From: Megaustenia siamemsis
Lineage: Eukaryota > Mollusca > Gastropoda > Stylommatophora > Ariophantidae
Length of the DNA stretch: 64,000 nucleotides
Assembly (NCBI GenBank): GCA_032433765.1
Contig: JAVIAB010000139.1
Coordinates: 46,930,421-46,994,420 of the forward strand
Reading direction: 5' to 3'
Shown here piece by piece: positions 21,957 to 31,765 of this stretch. The notes beneath the pieces are model-generated. The model did not search any database. It had not been told where the DNA came from and saw only the letters and a list, made by a program, of their open reading frames with translations. Each line of letters begins with the position of its first letter. Positions within the stretch are counted from its first letter, which is position 1. The position numbers and the translations under genes were made by a program.

Positions 21957-22205
21957 GTCCTTTCGAGCCAAAGACAGCACATAGGGCAGAACTACAATCC
22001 CAAAAACAGAAACCTTGCGTGCCAAAATGCCACATATTGCAGAGATCACTGCTTCTAAAATCTATAGTTCTGTTTCCATAACAATGCTTTTCACAATGAC
22101 AGCTTGCCAAGCCATCGATCAACCTCCTTAGTCGCCTCTTACGACATGCCTGGAAGGTCACAGTGTTACTATTCTTTACTTTCCACATAATGAGGCCCCG
22201 GTATC
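21957..22205 (-). mobile_element. SINE-D copy (short RTE-5-related element)
   Basis: Reverse-strand element of about 250 bp, matching 28012-28290 almost base for base: ACACTGTGACCTTCCAGGCA, TGTCGTAAGAGGCGAC, GGTTGATCGATGGCTTG, TTTTAGAAGCAGTGATCTCT, and the 3' end CTGCCCTATGTGC..GGCTCGAAAGGACGATAGATAG. No ORF. The GTAAGAGGCGAC block resembles what I remember of molluscan SINE bodies (memory only). Confidence 0.85.
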
Positions 22206-22227
22206 ATGTGAGCATAGAGAGACCAAA

Positions 22228-23110
22228 ATGTATAGTCCTTTGTCTGCAGCCACCACCTTCGTGAACCGAACCCATCGCTCTATTTTAGCCTCTACTGCCA
22301 GTTGTTGGAAATTACTGGTGGCCTTTTTCATGCCCCGCCATTCAACGTGGGTCCCAAAGATTCAATTTTCTGCGCGATTGCCATACTTTCAACATGCATC
22401 TCTTCTCGTACCAGGCCAACTCTACCTCCTGTGTCCACCACGGGGGTCTAAATGCTAGGACTCGTCTTTCACTAGGTCCCATTGCCCGTTGACGTAGTTG
22501 CCCCAACACAGATGATTTCGGCCGTTTATACCTGAAAGGATGCGTTATCCTTCTGTGTTTCCTCTGCATTCCATTATGGATGCCAACAGTACCGGACAGG
22601 TGATCACTGCCACTATAGTTTAATCGATCCCAGCTGATGTCCAGTTCAGCATTGGTCGAAACCAAGGCAGGGTCAATGTCTGAGTCTGAATCAGTTATTC
22701 TGTTTGCGAGTCGTGTCATTGTCTTATAGCAGAATCTAAAGTTCTGCCCTGGGAGTTGTCAGTGGAGAAGTCCCAGTGTGTTTGGCAACAAATCCATGTC
22801 CATGGTATTCTCCGTGCAAAATCACCACACAACAGTAGATTGTCATCTGGAAGTTCCTCTAGAACGCGCAATAACGATCCAGTCCACGACCGCCTTAAGA
22901 GAGACCGGTCGTACATAAACGTTGATGATGTTCCATTTTTCTCATTAACGGTATGGAGCCATAGCAACACCTTGTTGTCCTTATCCCACACTTCTAAATC
23001 TAAGACGGTTTACTAAATGGTGTCCCAGTTATAATGGCCTGACCACAGTGGTTGTCTCGAGCCGGTTTTGTGTAGCAGCGATAAACACAGAAGTTCAATT
23101 TGTCCGCCTG
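22228..23110 (-). pseudogene. I-like LINE endonuclease relic
   Basis: Reverse-strand pieces fit an apurinic-type endonuclease and its linker. 22716-22991 gives VLEELPDDNLLLCGDFARRI, like the LLLCGDFNAR motif. 22342-22719 gives ELDISWDRLNYSGSDHLSGT, like the terminal SDHLPI motif, and AFRPPWWTQEVELAWYEKRC, the linker WW..E pattern. A frameshift lies near 22716. It could be the missing endonuclease type for the RNase H LINEs here, but no copy joins them. Confidence 0.7.
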
Positions 23111-23309
23111 TATCTCCTGTAGAAGCAGTAGGTAAAAGAAAAAAAATGTTTTATGTCAGTTGTCAACGACCACAATATCAGAATATAAACTGGCAGAAAT
23201 TATATTTTTTAGTTATTGAAAAGTATGTACCTTGGATTCATTAAAATTATACAGGTTTACCAGACGCGTTCCGGACTGTTCCAAGTAAAAATATAATAAC
23301 AAATAAACA

Positions 23310-24222
23310 AATTCTAGAACAATAATAGAATTAAAACAAGTGGAGGGATTGAAATACATAGGAGGTCTGGTGACAAACGACAATTCACAAACATTAGAAA
23401 TATACTTAAGTTGCAACAAAGCTTGTGAAACCATCGGACAACTATCAACACTGCTGTAAAACAAGGAAATAACACCGGAGACAAAACTGGCACTCTACAA
23501 AACAATCTTTATTCCACGTTGTGCTACCAATGCCAGACCTAGACTTTAAACTCAAGAACAAAGTAACCACTCATCATCATTGAGTGTCGTCTCCGCATCG
23601 AAGGTTGGCTACCATGGTGCGCCATTCCACTGTCTCTTGCTTCGATGGTGCAGATTGTCATAGGCTGACTTGTCAGTCTTTTGATGTTACTCGTCCATGT
23701 TAGTCTTGGTCTGCTTCTGCCTCTTTTACCTTGTTTGTATTTTCCCTTCCAATATTACTTTTAGTAAGCTGTTGTGTCTTTTAACATGCCCCACAAATGT
23801 CATTTGTCTTGTTCTAATTGTGTTTAGTAGTTCTATTTTCATTTTTTGTTGTTTTAAAACTTCATCGTTTGCTTTCTTTTCTTACCACTACCAAGATGGA
23901 ATGTTGTTCTAATGGCAGGAAACAGCATGAGAGATAAGATGAAGAACTGAGACACAATTTAGAAATAATTCACGCTATCGAATGCTTACAGAAACAACAG
24001 ATAAAATTATTTGGCCACGTGAAAAGGCAAAAAGACCACATCACAATAAACGTTACGAGAAGACCAGACTCAAGGGTCGACCAAGAGGATATAGATTGAT
24101 GGAATATTAGAAACACTAGGAAGCATAACAGCAGCAAAGGCCAACAGAACAGCAAACGACGCAATTATTATATCTCATCTCGACGCTGAAAAGCAAATGA
24201 AGAAGGAAAGAAGAAGAAGAAA
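23310..24222 (+). pseudogene. RTE-4 LINE, copy split by an RTE-2 insertion
   Basis: The left part reads IIELKQVEGLKYIGGLVTND and NSQTLEIYLSCNKACETIGQ, then KTIFIPRCATNARP. The right part (23890-24222) reads NSMRDKMKN, QIKLFGHVKRQKDH and RPRGYRL, and ends with CTCGACGCTGAAAAGCAAAT and a GAA-repeat tail. Between them (23572-23883) sits a reverse-strand RTE-2 fragment. Many stops. Confidence 0.8.
23572..23883 (-). pseudogene. RTE-2 LINE 3' fragment nested in RTE-4
   Basis: Begins with CATCATCATTGAGTGTCGTC, continues as GCATCGAAGGTTGGCTACCA, and ends near the TNDEVLKQ codons. Flanked by ACCACT at 23566-23571 and 23884-23889, a short direct repeat consistent with a target duplication. It splits the RTE-4 ORF, so this RTE-2 insertion is younger. 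Confidence 0.8.
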
Positions 24223-25059
24223 TCGTAAATGAAGGCATTTTCTCCTATTGAAGAAAGGTTAATCGATTGCTTATCTCCTAATTGATGATGTACCTAATGC
24301 TCTAGAAACAACACAGAATTCTGGGATTTGCGGATATTATAAGCGGCCGTTCAAAACTGTCGTCCTTGATTTCAGAGGCAGGCAAAGTATGGGATGCGAA
24401 TGGGCTTCTGGGAAACTTTGAAATAAACGCAAACTGAATTATTTTATTTTGAAAAGACTTTTTTTTTTTTTTTTTTGGTTAAAAAAATTTGTTTATAAAA
24501 TGATGAGCATGTTAATAAGCCAGCAGCAAGGTATAATGCCCGCGTTATTAATCGAAAGTCAGAAAGATTGGAGCCCGCAGGGAGATTTTCTAATAAAAGG
24601 GGTCTCTGAAGAAATAAAAATAATCTTGGAAAATCTCCTCTTTGCTATTAAAAAAATGTATTTTGTTATTGTCAGCGCTGGAAATTCAGCACATGGCTAG
24701 TTATGTATAATTTCTTGAGAGTTTAATTTTTTTTATTTTTAAATTCAATCGAATTTGTTGAATATTTGGTTTAAGTTAAATTAAAAAAAAAAAAAAAAAA
24801 AAATTAAAAATAGAAATTGCTAACAAAGTTCGTATAATGCACTATCTGGTTATAAATTACAGTTATTACATAAAAAAAAAACATTAAAAAAAATCCCGAT
24901 GCATAGTAGTAATTGGTTCTAGATCTCTTCTAAGCAGCATATGCAATCAACCTATCAATTTCGAACATCTGCTTGCTTTTTAGACTTGTATGTACTATGC
25001 ATGTGTAATACATATACAGAAAAAGCATGACTTAGAACAGGTCAAAGTAGCATTTTAGA
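24223..25059. other. AT-rich, poly-T and poly-A tracts, no gene
   Basis: Contains a T18 tract at 24459-24476 and A-tracts near 24783-24803 and 24871-24890. The 83-codon ORF at 24449-24700 starts inside the T-tract and has no recognised domain, so I do not call it. Confidence 0.5.
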
Positions 25060-25390
25060 AACGGAAAAACAGGGTGTACAAGTCTATGTCAATAGAGGAG
25101 AGAAAATTCTCCAGTGCTATATAGAGCAACTTCTGACCTATGTAAGCGAAGTATGGACAGTAGACAAACAAACGAAAAGACGATTAGAGACCACAGAGAT
25201 GGGATTTCTCAAAAGCGCATTGAGTGTTCGCTGAACAGTTAAAAAGACCAACAAGGAAGTTCTCAATGAGGCCAACCCAAAAAGAAAACTCCAAAAATAC
25301 TTAGTTACAACTAACAAAATACAGGAAAGGAAGTTTTGGTCATCAAAGAAAAAGACACTTTAGTCCGTTTAGAAATCGTTGCCCAAACTC
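25060..25390 (+). pseudogene. RTE-type LINE C-terminal relic
   Basis: Reads ILQCYIEQLLTYVSEVWTVD, KQTKRRLETTEMGFLKSALS, then TVKKTNKEVLNEANPKRKLQ, the same layout as KCYVEPVLTYGCESWTI-KRLE--EMWFYRRML in RTE-1. No close copy is in the window, so it may be a separate family or an old RTE-1. Confidence 0.7.
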
Positions 25391-25814
25391 AAAATCAATT
25401 TTTGCGGAAAATATTTTGTGATTGTTGTGAAATTTTGTTTTCAGTTGTATATTTTCTCAAACTTTAAAACATTTTTTTTCTCTTAATAAGTGATCTAGTG
25501 TATGTTTTTGCTTATATGATGTATTAAAAAAAAAAAATATATATATACAAAAGGCTTTAAGGACAGGCAATTAAAGGTGTTACAGTCAATCCCCTCACCC
25601 GTTCAACAATTGGTACACTTTCAATTAACTCTTTCCGTACGTTTTGACGCACTGTGCGTCATGCCGATTTCGGTCGTGCATGTCTCGCCGCATAGTGCGT
25701 CATTCTCAATTTGATTAATGTGAACCATCATCAAATCATATTTCTTTTTAGATATTTCGTATCATCTTGGTATTGCTGAAATCTAATACCTTGTTTAATT
25801 ATCTAAAAATTCAT

Positions 25815-26147
25815 AATGTTGCTGTTGTTGTTGCGTTCGCCAGCTTTCATCTCTTACGAAGTCGCTAGAGGCTAGGAACTGAATTTTGCGTGTTAATCCA
25901 TTTTTCCCTGGCAGCAGTGTGCACAGGGGTCCTTCGCCGCACAGGCAGATAACTCCGACTTCGGAGGTATGTTTTTTTTTCCGTCGATGAGTAACTGACA
26001 TTTCAAGCCGGGTCTCGCTGCTGAGACCAGGGATGGTTGCCACAGAGAGAAATCATAAATAAAAATCCCAACCGGTGTAGCCGAGATTTGAACCTACAAC
26101 CTCTTTGTCTCAAGGCCGGCATCTTGACTCGAGACTAACAAGTCCCC
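25815..26147 (-). mobile_element. SINE-B copy 1, tRNA-derived
   Basis: Reverse-strand SINE: the tRNA-like head (CTCGAGTCAAGATGCCGG, then the B-box GGTTCAAATCTCGGC) lies at about 26085-26147, followed by the body with CAGCAGCGAGACCCGGCTTG and the 3' end AGCTGGCGAACGCAACAACA. Copies at 28395-28720 and 57345-57672. The 82-codon ORF inside is chance. Confidence 0.82.
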
Positions 26148-26508
26148 CATGGACTGGGAATATGAGGATCTGCAACAAGGAACACTTTTCATGCATAGCC
26201 TTCAATGGTTCCTGCCGCCTATCCACCATATACCCCGAAGTTCACGTCCTCCTGAAAATGATAATCGTCATATTTTTTTAAAATCTATAGCGCTTGATGA
26301 TGTTAGGCCAGCGTTGTTGACTCCAATTCCGAACATATAAACACAGTTAATCATCAGATTATCCCCGTCGCACATCAAACAACGGTCCGTAAGATTAGTG
26401 TAAGGACGGTCTAGGGATTTACGATGAGCCATTACGATGACGTAGCAAACACAAAAATGTCGCACACACACAGCAATGACGCGCCCTTTACATTCTTGAT
26501 TACTCTAG
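26148..26508. repeat. 360-bp interspersed segment, copy 1
   Basis: Matches 57833-58200 along its length: CATGGACT-GGAATATGAGG, GCCGCCTATCCACCATATAC, TTGATGATGTTAGGCCA, GTCGCACATCAAACAAC, GGTCTAGGGATTTACGATGA and AATGACGCGCCCTTTA. In both places it follows a SINE-B. Class unknown; no ORF. Confidence 0.8.
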
Positions 26509-27264
26509 TGAATGCAGCCTACGAGAACACAGTGCAAATTCCCTAATAAAACTGAAATAAAACTGCGGCTGACGAAGCATTTCGCATTAATGAGTAACAT
26601 GTAAATAACTTGCGTCAAGGAATTCCAACAACGGTAATGAACAGCACCAATGTGACGTAAAGCGCAGAACAAGTCTAGACGGTGGAAGGTCGCATTCACA
26701 ACACTTGATTTGTCAAAAAGGACTGTTGCCGGCGTACGACTTCGCATTAGCGGCGCAGATGTAATAAGTATATCATCATTTTGACTTTAACGCAGAAAAG
26801 TGCAACGGAGAACCAAATTTAATCCTACTCTGATTGAGTCCTGATCGCAGAGAAAGAGAGAAAACCATGACAAACTTTGTCTTCGAAATCTCTTCTGTTG
26901 CATCGATAAAAAGCTTCCGTACGGAAAGAGTTAAGTGAAAAAACAATAACCTAGTCTTAAAGTGCATGAGGATAATCAGGCCGAAGACAGCGTTGACCTT
27001 ACCAGAATATAAAGTAGAGCCAATTACCGTGACATTGTAATGTGTAAAGTGTAGTACTAAAATCTGTTTCTAGCACTCTGTTTGTTTGTGTATACAATTT
27101 ATATAAGACATACTCATATTTGCAAAATCTACTTTTGCCTTAGGGCTTAATATCTACAAATTCTTAAGGTCCAGAAAAAAATAAGACTGCATGACAAAAA
27201 TGACGACATTCTGTCAAATTATTTCTGAGAAAAATTATATTGAGTTTCGGCATAAATTTGTGAA
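26509..27264. other. right part of piggyBac-like MITE and AT-rich spacer
   Basis: No recognised gene. The 26509-26930 part belongs to the TTAA-flanked element, and the remainder is AT-rich spacer. Confidence 0.4.
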
Positions 27265-27366
27265 CGGACTTGATAGCTTGGTGTCGTGTCATGGTAAATA
27301 ATCAACAACATAATTGATACAATGCATTGTAGATATATAATTGTGGAAGGTCATGATCGTGTACAC

Positions 27367-27974
27367 CAGTGGTAGTCAACTTAATGTAGGCCCAGGGCCT
27401 GATTGGCCTGATCAAGGCCAAGACCAGAGGGCCAAACTTAAGAGTAAGTGGAAAAAAAAAAGTAAAGAGCCCTCTCACATCAAGAGGCGTTTAGGGAATA
27501 TGGTGTTAGTGACCATAAGTTTTACAGAGTTTCAGCACATGATCTTTGAGGTAATGTGGTCAGCATTACGCCCGTGCCGCTTTACTTTCCATAAAAATTT
27601 GGCACCCATTAAAGGCCAGGTCAACCTGGAAGGCATTGATCAGGATCGAACCCGACCTCTTGTCCTTAGTAATTCAGTTCACCAACCACTGAGCTATTGC
27701 GGGTAAGAGTAACTTAAGAGTATCATCAACAATTACATTAAGTTATTTAGTAATGGGCCTATATACAGAAAGTTTGCACTTTGATGACATATATTATAAT
27801 TTGTAACAAGACATTTAATTCAAAATTACCTTAATATTAGTTTACTAACCGACCTGAGTTTTGATTTTTATTTATAGATGTTTAATAGTGTAGTTTCTGT
27901 GGGTGCTTCAAGGGCCAAGAAAAATAGACTGGCGGGCCGGATATGGCCCGCGGGCAGCCATTTGCCAATCAGTG
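27367..27974. mobile_element. hAT-like non-autonomous element
   Basis: 608 bp. The left end is CAGTGGTAGTCAAC and the right end is TTTGCCAATCAGTG, imperfect inverted repeats of the CAGNGGT..CAA type common in hAT elements. Flanking 8-mers GTGTACAC (27359-27366) and GCTACACC (27975-27982) agree at 6 of 8 positions, fitting an aged 8-bp duplication. Near the right end is the GGGCCGGATATGGCCCGCGG phrase common in such elements. No transposase. A reverse SINE-A sits inside. Confidence 0.78.
27455..27712 (-). mobile_element. SINE-A copy inside hAT-like element
   Basis: Reverse-strand tRNA-like head (ATAGCTCAGTGGTTGGTGAA; GGTCGGGTTCGATCC) near 27640-27712, then the full SINE-A body and the poly-T-rich 3' end at 27455. 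It is the best-preserved head among the SINE-A copies. Confidence 0.85.
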
Positions 27975-28011
27975 GCTACACCAACCGATTTGGCACTGAT
28001 GATAATATGTA

Positions 28012-28290
28012 GGTATGTATAGCTCCCCGTGTGTTACCAGGGCTTCATTATGAGGGAAGTAACGAATAGTGACACTGTGACCTTCCAGGCATGTCGTAAG
28101 AGGCGACCAAGGAGGTTGATCGATGGCTTGACAAGCTGTCATTGTAAAAAATGTTGTTATGGAAACAGAGCCATAGATTTTAGAAGCAGTGATCTCTGCA
28201 ATATGTGCCATTTTGTCACGAAAGATTTATGTTTTTGAGATTGTGGTTCTGCCCTATGTGCCGTCTTCTGCTCGAAAGGACAATAGATAG
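28012..28290 (+). mobile_element. SINE-D copy 2 (short RTE-5-related element)
   Basis: Forward-strand partner of 21957-22205 with the same order of blocks, ending GCTCGAAAGGACAATAGATA. It starts just downstream of the RTE-3 3' end. A short ATAG tail is present but not expanded. Confidence 0.85.
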
Positions 28291-28394
28291 ATGTATAGCT
28301 TGCCTTCATAGGCACGCGTTCTCTTGCATCTTTGATATAGATATATATCAAATGTAGGTCTTTACTTTATATCAAGTATTCAAAGTAATCCTTT

Positions 28395-28720
28395 AAATGT
28401 TCCTTTTGCGTACACCAGCTTTTACCTCTGCCGAAGCCCTGGAGACCAGAAAGTGAACTTTACGTGTTATTCTGTTTTATTTTCCTGGCAGTCGAGTGCA
28501 AAGGGGTTCCTCGCTGCATAGGTAGATGACTCCGTCTTCGGAGGTACTCGGTTTTTTTTTTCTTTCGTCGAAAGGGTAATTGACGTTTCAAGCCGAGCCT
28601 CGCTACTGAAACCAGGGGTAGTTGCCGCAGAGAGAATTCACAAATAACAATTTCAACTTGTGCAGCCAGGATTTGAACTCGCAACCTCTCTGTCTCAAGA
28701 CAGGTGTCTTGCCTCGACAA
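28395..28720 (-). mobile_element. SINE-B copy 2
   Basis: Reverse-strand tRNA-like head near 28660-28720 (GAGGCAAGACACCTG; GGTTGCGAGTTCAAATCC), then the family body (AGCGAGGCTCGGCTTGAAAC; GAGTCATCTACCTATGCAGC). The 3' tail lacks a clear CAAC repeat. Confidence 0.78.
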
Positions 28721-28870
28721 GACCAGAGGGCCAAACTTAAGAGTAAGTGTAAAGAAAGATAAAGAGCCCTTTCACGCCAAAAGGCGTTTAGGGAATATGG
28801 TGTTGGTGACCATAGGTTTTACAGACCTTTAGCACGTGATCTTTGGGGTAATGTGGTAAGAATTAAGCTC
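28719..28870 (-). repeat. partial hAT/SINE-A segment
   Basis: AGACCAGAGGGCCAAACTTA followed by AGAGTAAGTG equals 27420-27449, and then the SINE-A 3' half. It is a duplicate of part of the hAT-like element including its SINE, without the tRNA head and without the element's ends. Confidence 0.75.
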
Positions 28871-29279
28871 AACCAGTCCCTCTAATTGTGATGATAACAA
28901 ATTGTGTACTAGTTCATATATAACTTTTTTGACTGTAATGACGTCCATATCCAAGGTGGAATCCTACCAATTTGGCTCTTTAAGCCAATCGTTTAATCAG
29001 TAAGCCATGCTCTATTCTATTCATGGAACCAGTTTCATTGCAGTCAGGAATTCCCCCATATCCGCTCCACCACTTGTGGATGCACAGCATATTCCAAACA
29101 GCATCAGTAAATTTTGTTGACAAGGTCACTCGTGGACGTTCTACTCGATTGCATAGGCGACGATTCCAAACTCCTTACTCGTCTCATACGTCATGCATGG
29201 CAAGCAACAGTGGCTGTAATTTGTTCACCCCTCACCGTGGGGCTTTCGGTGACCATCATCATCATGTCGGTTGTCATTT
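28871..29279. other. no gene; faint SINE-D-like similarity
   Basis: Around 29170-29215 the words CTCCTTACTCGTCTCATACG and TCATGCATGGCAAGCAACAG echo the SINE-D body on the reverse strand (CTCCTTAGTCGCCTCTTACG, ACATGCCTGGAAGGTCACAG). This may be a diverged copy. Nothing else is seen. Confidence 0.4.
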
Positions 29280-29992
29280 GCAGAACTTTGCATTCATCAA
29301 GCCAGTGTGAAAGAACTTTGTCTCTAGCCAAATCTCCCACAGAACGTTGCATTCACCACAGCCCGTCTGAAAGAACCTTTATTCCTAGCCAGATCTCCAA
29401 TAGAACGTTGTATTCATCACAGCTAGTGTGAAAGAACGTTGTCTCTAGTCAAATCTCCCACAGAACGTTGCATTCACCACTGCTCGTCTGAAAGAATCTT
29501 TATTCCTAGCCGGATCTCTAATAGAACGTTGCATTCACCACAGTCAGTCTGAAAGGATCTCATTCTCTAGCCAGATCTCCCATAGAACGTTGCATTAATC
29601 ACAGTCAGTCTGAAAGGATCTCTGTCTCTAGCCAGATCTCCCATAGAACGTTGCATTCACCACAGTCAGTCTGAAAGGATCTCAGTCTCTAGCCAGATCT
29701 CCCATAGAACGTTGCATTCACCACAGTCAGTCTGAAAGGATCTCAGTCTCTAGCCAGATCTCCCATATAACGTTGCATTCACCACAGTCAGTCTGAAAGG
29801 ATCTCAGTCTCTAGCCAGATCTCCCATAGAACGTTGCATTCACCACAGTCAGTCTGAAAGGATCTCAGTCTCTAGCCAGATCTCCCATATAACGTTGCAT
29901 TCACCACAGTCAGTCTGAAAGGATCTCAGTCTCTAGCCAGATCTCCCATAGAACGTTGCATTAATCACAGTCCGTTGGAAAGAATCTCTGTC
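29280..29992. repeat. 61-bp minisatellite, about 11-12 copies
   Basis: Units with AGTCTGAAAGGATCTCAGTC, TCTAGCCAGATCTCCCATAG and AACGTTGCATTCACCACAG. Right-hand copies are nearly identical; left-hand ones are diverged (AAAGAACTTTGTCTCTAGCC). Confidence 0.93.
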
Positions 29993-30099
29993 TCTAGCAA
30001 GAGCTCCTTTATTTTGTTGTCATGTTCAAGGTCTCCTTGCTATCTTAAAACCAGCGAATCATAGGAGGATGAGGTAAAGACATCGCCAATGACAGCTAG

Positions 30100-30290
30100 T
30101 TTTTGGTTAGCTGAATTGGCCGTGTTCCCTAAACACGTGACAATACGCTGTGCCAATGAGTACGGGTTCGATCCTGCTTCGGGCCATATATTGTTTTTTG
30201 TTTTTTTTTCATTTGTTGCTTATTTGTCATTTTTTCGAGTGCTGTTAAAATACCTCTTCCTTCTATGATTCGCTGAATTATTGAAAGTTT
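30100..30290 (+). mobile_element. SINE-C copy 1, tRNA-derived
   Basis: Head with A-box TTAGCTGAATTGGC near 30109 and B-box GGGTTCGATCCTGC near 30166, then GGGCCATATATTGTT and a body with ATTTGTCA, TCGAGTGC and ACCTCTTCC. The same order is seen at 57660-57832. Confidence 0.72.
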
Positions 30291-30339
30291 CCCTCTATAA
30301 TAATATTGATTTATTATTATTTGTCTCCTTTTTTTCAAC

Positions 30340-30692
30340 CACCTTCTTCTTTGTCTTGATACGTCGCCCAGGAACCAAGCCGTCCATTATTGTTCTTTCC
30401 AGCCCGTTGTGTCTTTTCACATGGCCGTAGTATTTAAATTTTCTATGTACAATGGTGTTTATAAGCCAGTTCTTTTTTAATGTTGAAATCTTTTAGTAAT
30501 GTCTTCATTGCTCTTTTCCTTATCCAAGGTATCTTAAGGTATACTCATTTTCATGACTCATTTTTATCTGTAATATTGTGATTCGAATGAATCATTTTTC
30601 TTCATTTCTTTTTGCGAGATAGTCCATGATTCACAACCATATATTGATATCAAGAAGATACATGCCCTCAGTAATTTCACTGCCTTGCTGGT
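30340..30692 (-). pseudogene. RTE-type LINE C-terminal relic
   Basis: On the reverse strand TATGGTTGTGAATCATGGAC (YGCESWT) is followed by pieces matching the MWFYRRM..IPWI and FGHVKRH regions. Highly degraded. The 31-kb spacer to its right is not assigned. Confidence 0.6.
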
Positions 30693-31339
30693 GTTGTGTC
30701 ACATGTTATTTATTGCATTAATTTTGTGATAGTAGCCACATGGTAAAAAACCTCGCTCATGATTACTGACTGATTCAAGCTGTGGGAACTTTATTATTAC
30801 TACCTTAAATTGTAAAGTCACGGGCATGTTGTCAGACACCACGCTGCACATGTTGTCAAGATACTAAACGTGGATTGAAAACTAATTATTATTGGTGGGA
30901 GAGGGGGGATAAATCAGAAAAATTAGATTGGAAGACAACTATGTATTATATTATTTCATGACAGTTCCTGTGACTCCAAATAGCGCCATGGCTGTCAACG
31001 ATAAGCTATTTATAGGTCAGGCTATTTATGCGTCAGGCTATGTGAACCAAAACTAACCGTGATCTCGTCCCGCCTCCTTTCAGTGAGCCTGAAAAAAAAA
31101 GTAATAAATCTGGCCAATCTAGTATGAATTGGAGAGGGCAGGCAGCCCGATACCCGATAGGTTGTCTGTGTTGGGTCAAAAAGCACACACATCATATTTT
31201 GTTGTAAGCTACAACACAACACATCTTCGCCCACATTTTAATTGCAGAAATGAAGAGGAATAGTCTTCGAGCAAGCACATAAATGTTAATAAATATTTCA
31301 TGCAACATGTTTAGTTAAAATGTGCCAGTAAAAGAATTA
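30693..31339. other. no recognised feature
   Basis: AT-rich spacer with no supported ORF or repeat. Confidence 0.4.
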
Positions 31340-31765
31340 AATGAATCAAAATTACAGGTTACTAACCGTCTTTATAGTCAGACAAGAACATCAATAGTTA
31401 CAGGTTACTAACCGTCTTTATAGTCAGACAAGAACATCAATAGTTACAGGTTACTAACCGTCTTTATAGTCAGACAAGAACATCAATAGTTACAGGTTAC
31501 TAACCGTCTTTATAGTCAGACAAGAACATCAATAGTTACAGGTTACTAACCGTCTTTTCATCAGACAAGAACATCAATAGTTACAGGTTACTAACCGTCT
31601 TTTCATCAGACAAGAACATCAATAGTTACAGGTTACTAACCGTCTTTTCATCAGACAAGAACATCAATAGTTACAGGTTACTAACCGTCTTTTCATCAGA
31701 CAAGAACATCAATAGTTACATGTTACTAACCGTCTTTTCATCAGACAAGAACATCAATAGTTATC
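31340..31765. repeat. 46/44-bp minisatellite, about 9 copies
   Basis: Units of AGTTACAGGTTACTAACCGT, then CTTTATAGTCAGACAAGAAC and ATCAAT. The first four to five units carry TTTATAGTCAGAC (46 bp) and the rest TTTTCATCAGAC (about 44 bp), so two unit types occupy separate blocks. GGTTACTAACC is a small palindrome in every unit. Confidence 0.93.

Larger units (their letters stand above)
25629..26930. mobile_element. non-autonomous piggyBac-like element (TTAA-flanked)
   Basis: Both ends are TTAA (25625-25628 and 26931-26934) followed inward by the 13-bp inverted repeat CTCTTTCCGTACG. TTAA targeting and short TIRs starting with C(C/T)CTTT are typical of piggyBac-type elements, which is the basis of the call. 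There is no transposase, so it must depend on one elsewhere. A small perfect hairpin (GACGCACTGTGCGTC, 25645-25659) lies just inside the left end. SINE-B (25815-26147) and a 360-bp segment repeated at 57.8 kb lie inside it. Confidence 0.75.
27265..28008 (+). pseudogene. RTE-3 LINE 3' end, split by hAT-like element
   Basis: 27268-27366 (CTTGATAGCTTGGTGTCGTG .. TGTGGAAGGTCATGATCG) and 27975-28005 (CTACACCAACCGATTTGGCA then CTGATGAT) together equal the RTE-3 3' end at 54835-54963 (CTTGGTATCATGGCATGG .. GATCGCCTACGCCAACTGG..GGCACATGATGATG). The interruption coincides with the ends of the hAT-like element. Confidence 0.85.

Noticed and set aside
24449..24700. 83-codon ORF
   Set aside because: Starts in a poly-T tract, no recognisable domain, no supporting context.
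31340..31765. CRISPR-like regular repeats
   Set aside because: Units are contiguous tandem repeats with no unique spacers, and the genome is eukaryotic; the same applies to the other minisatellites.
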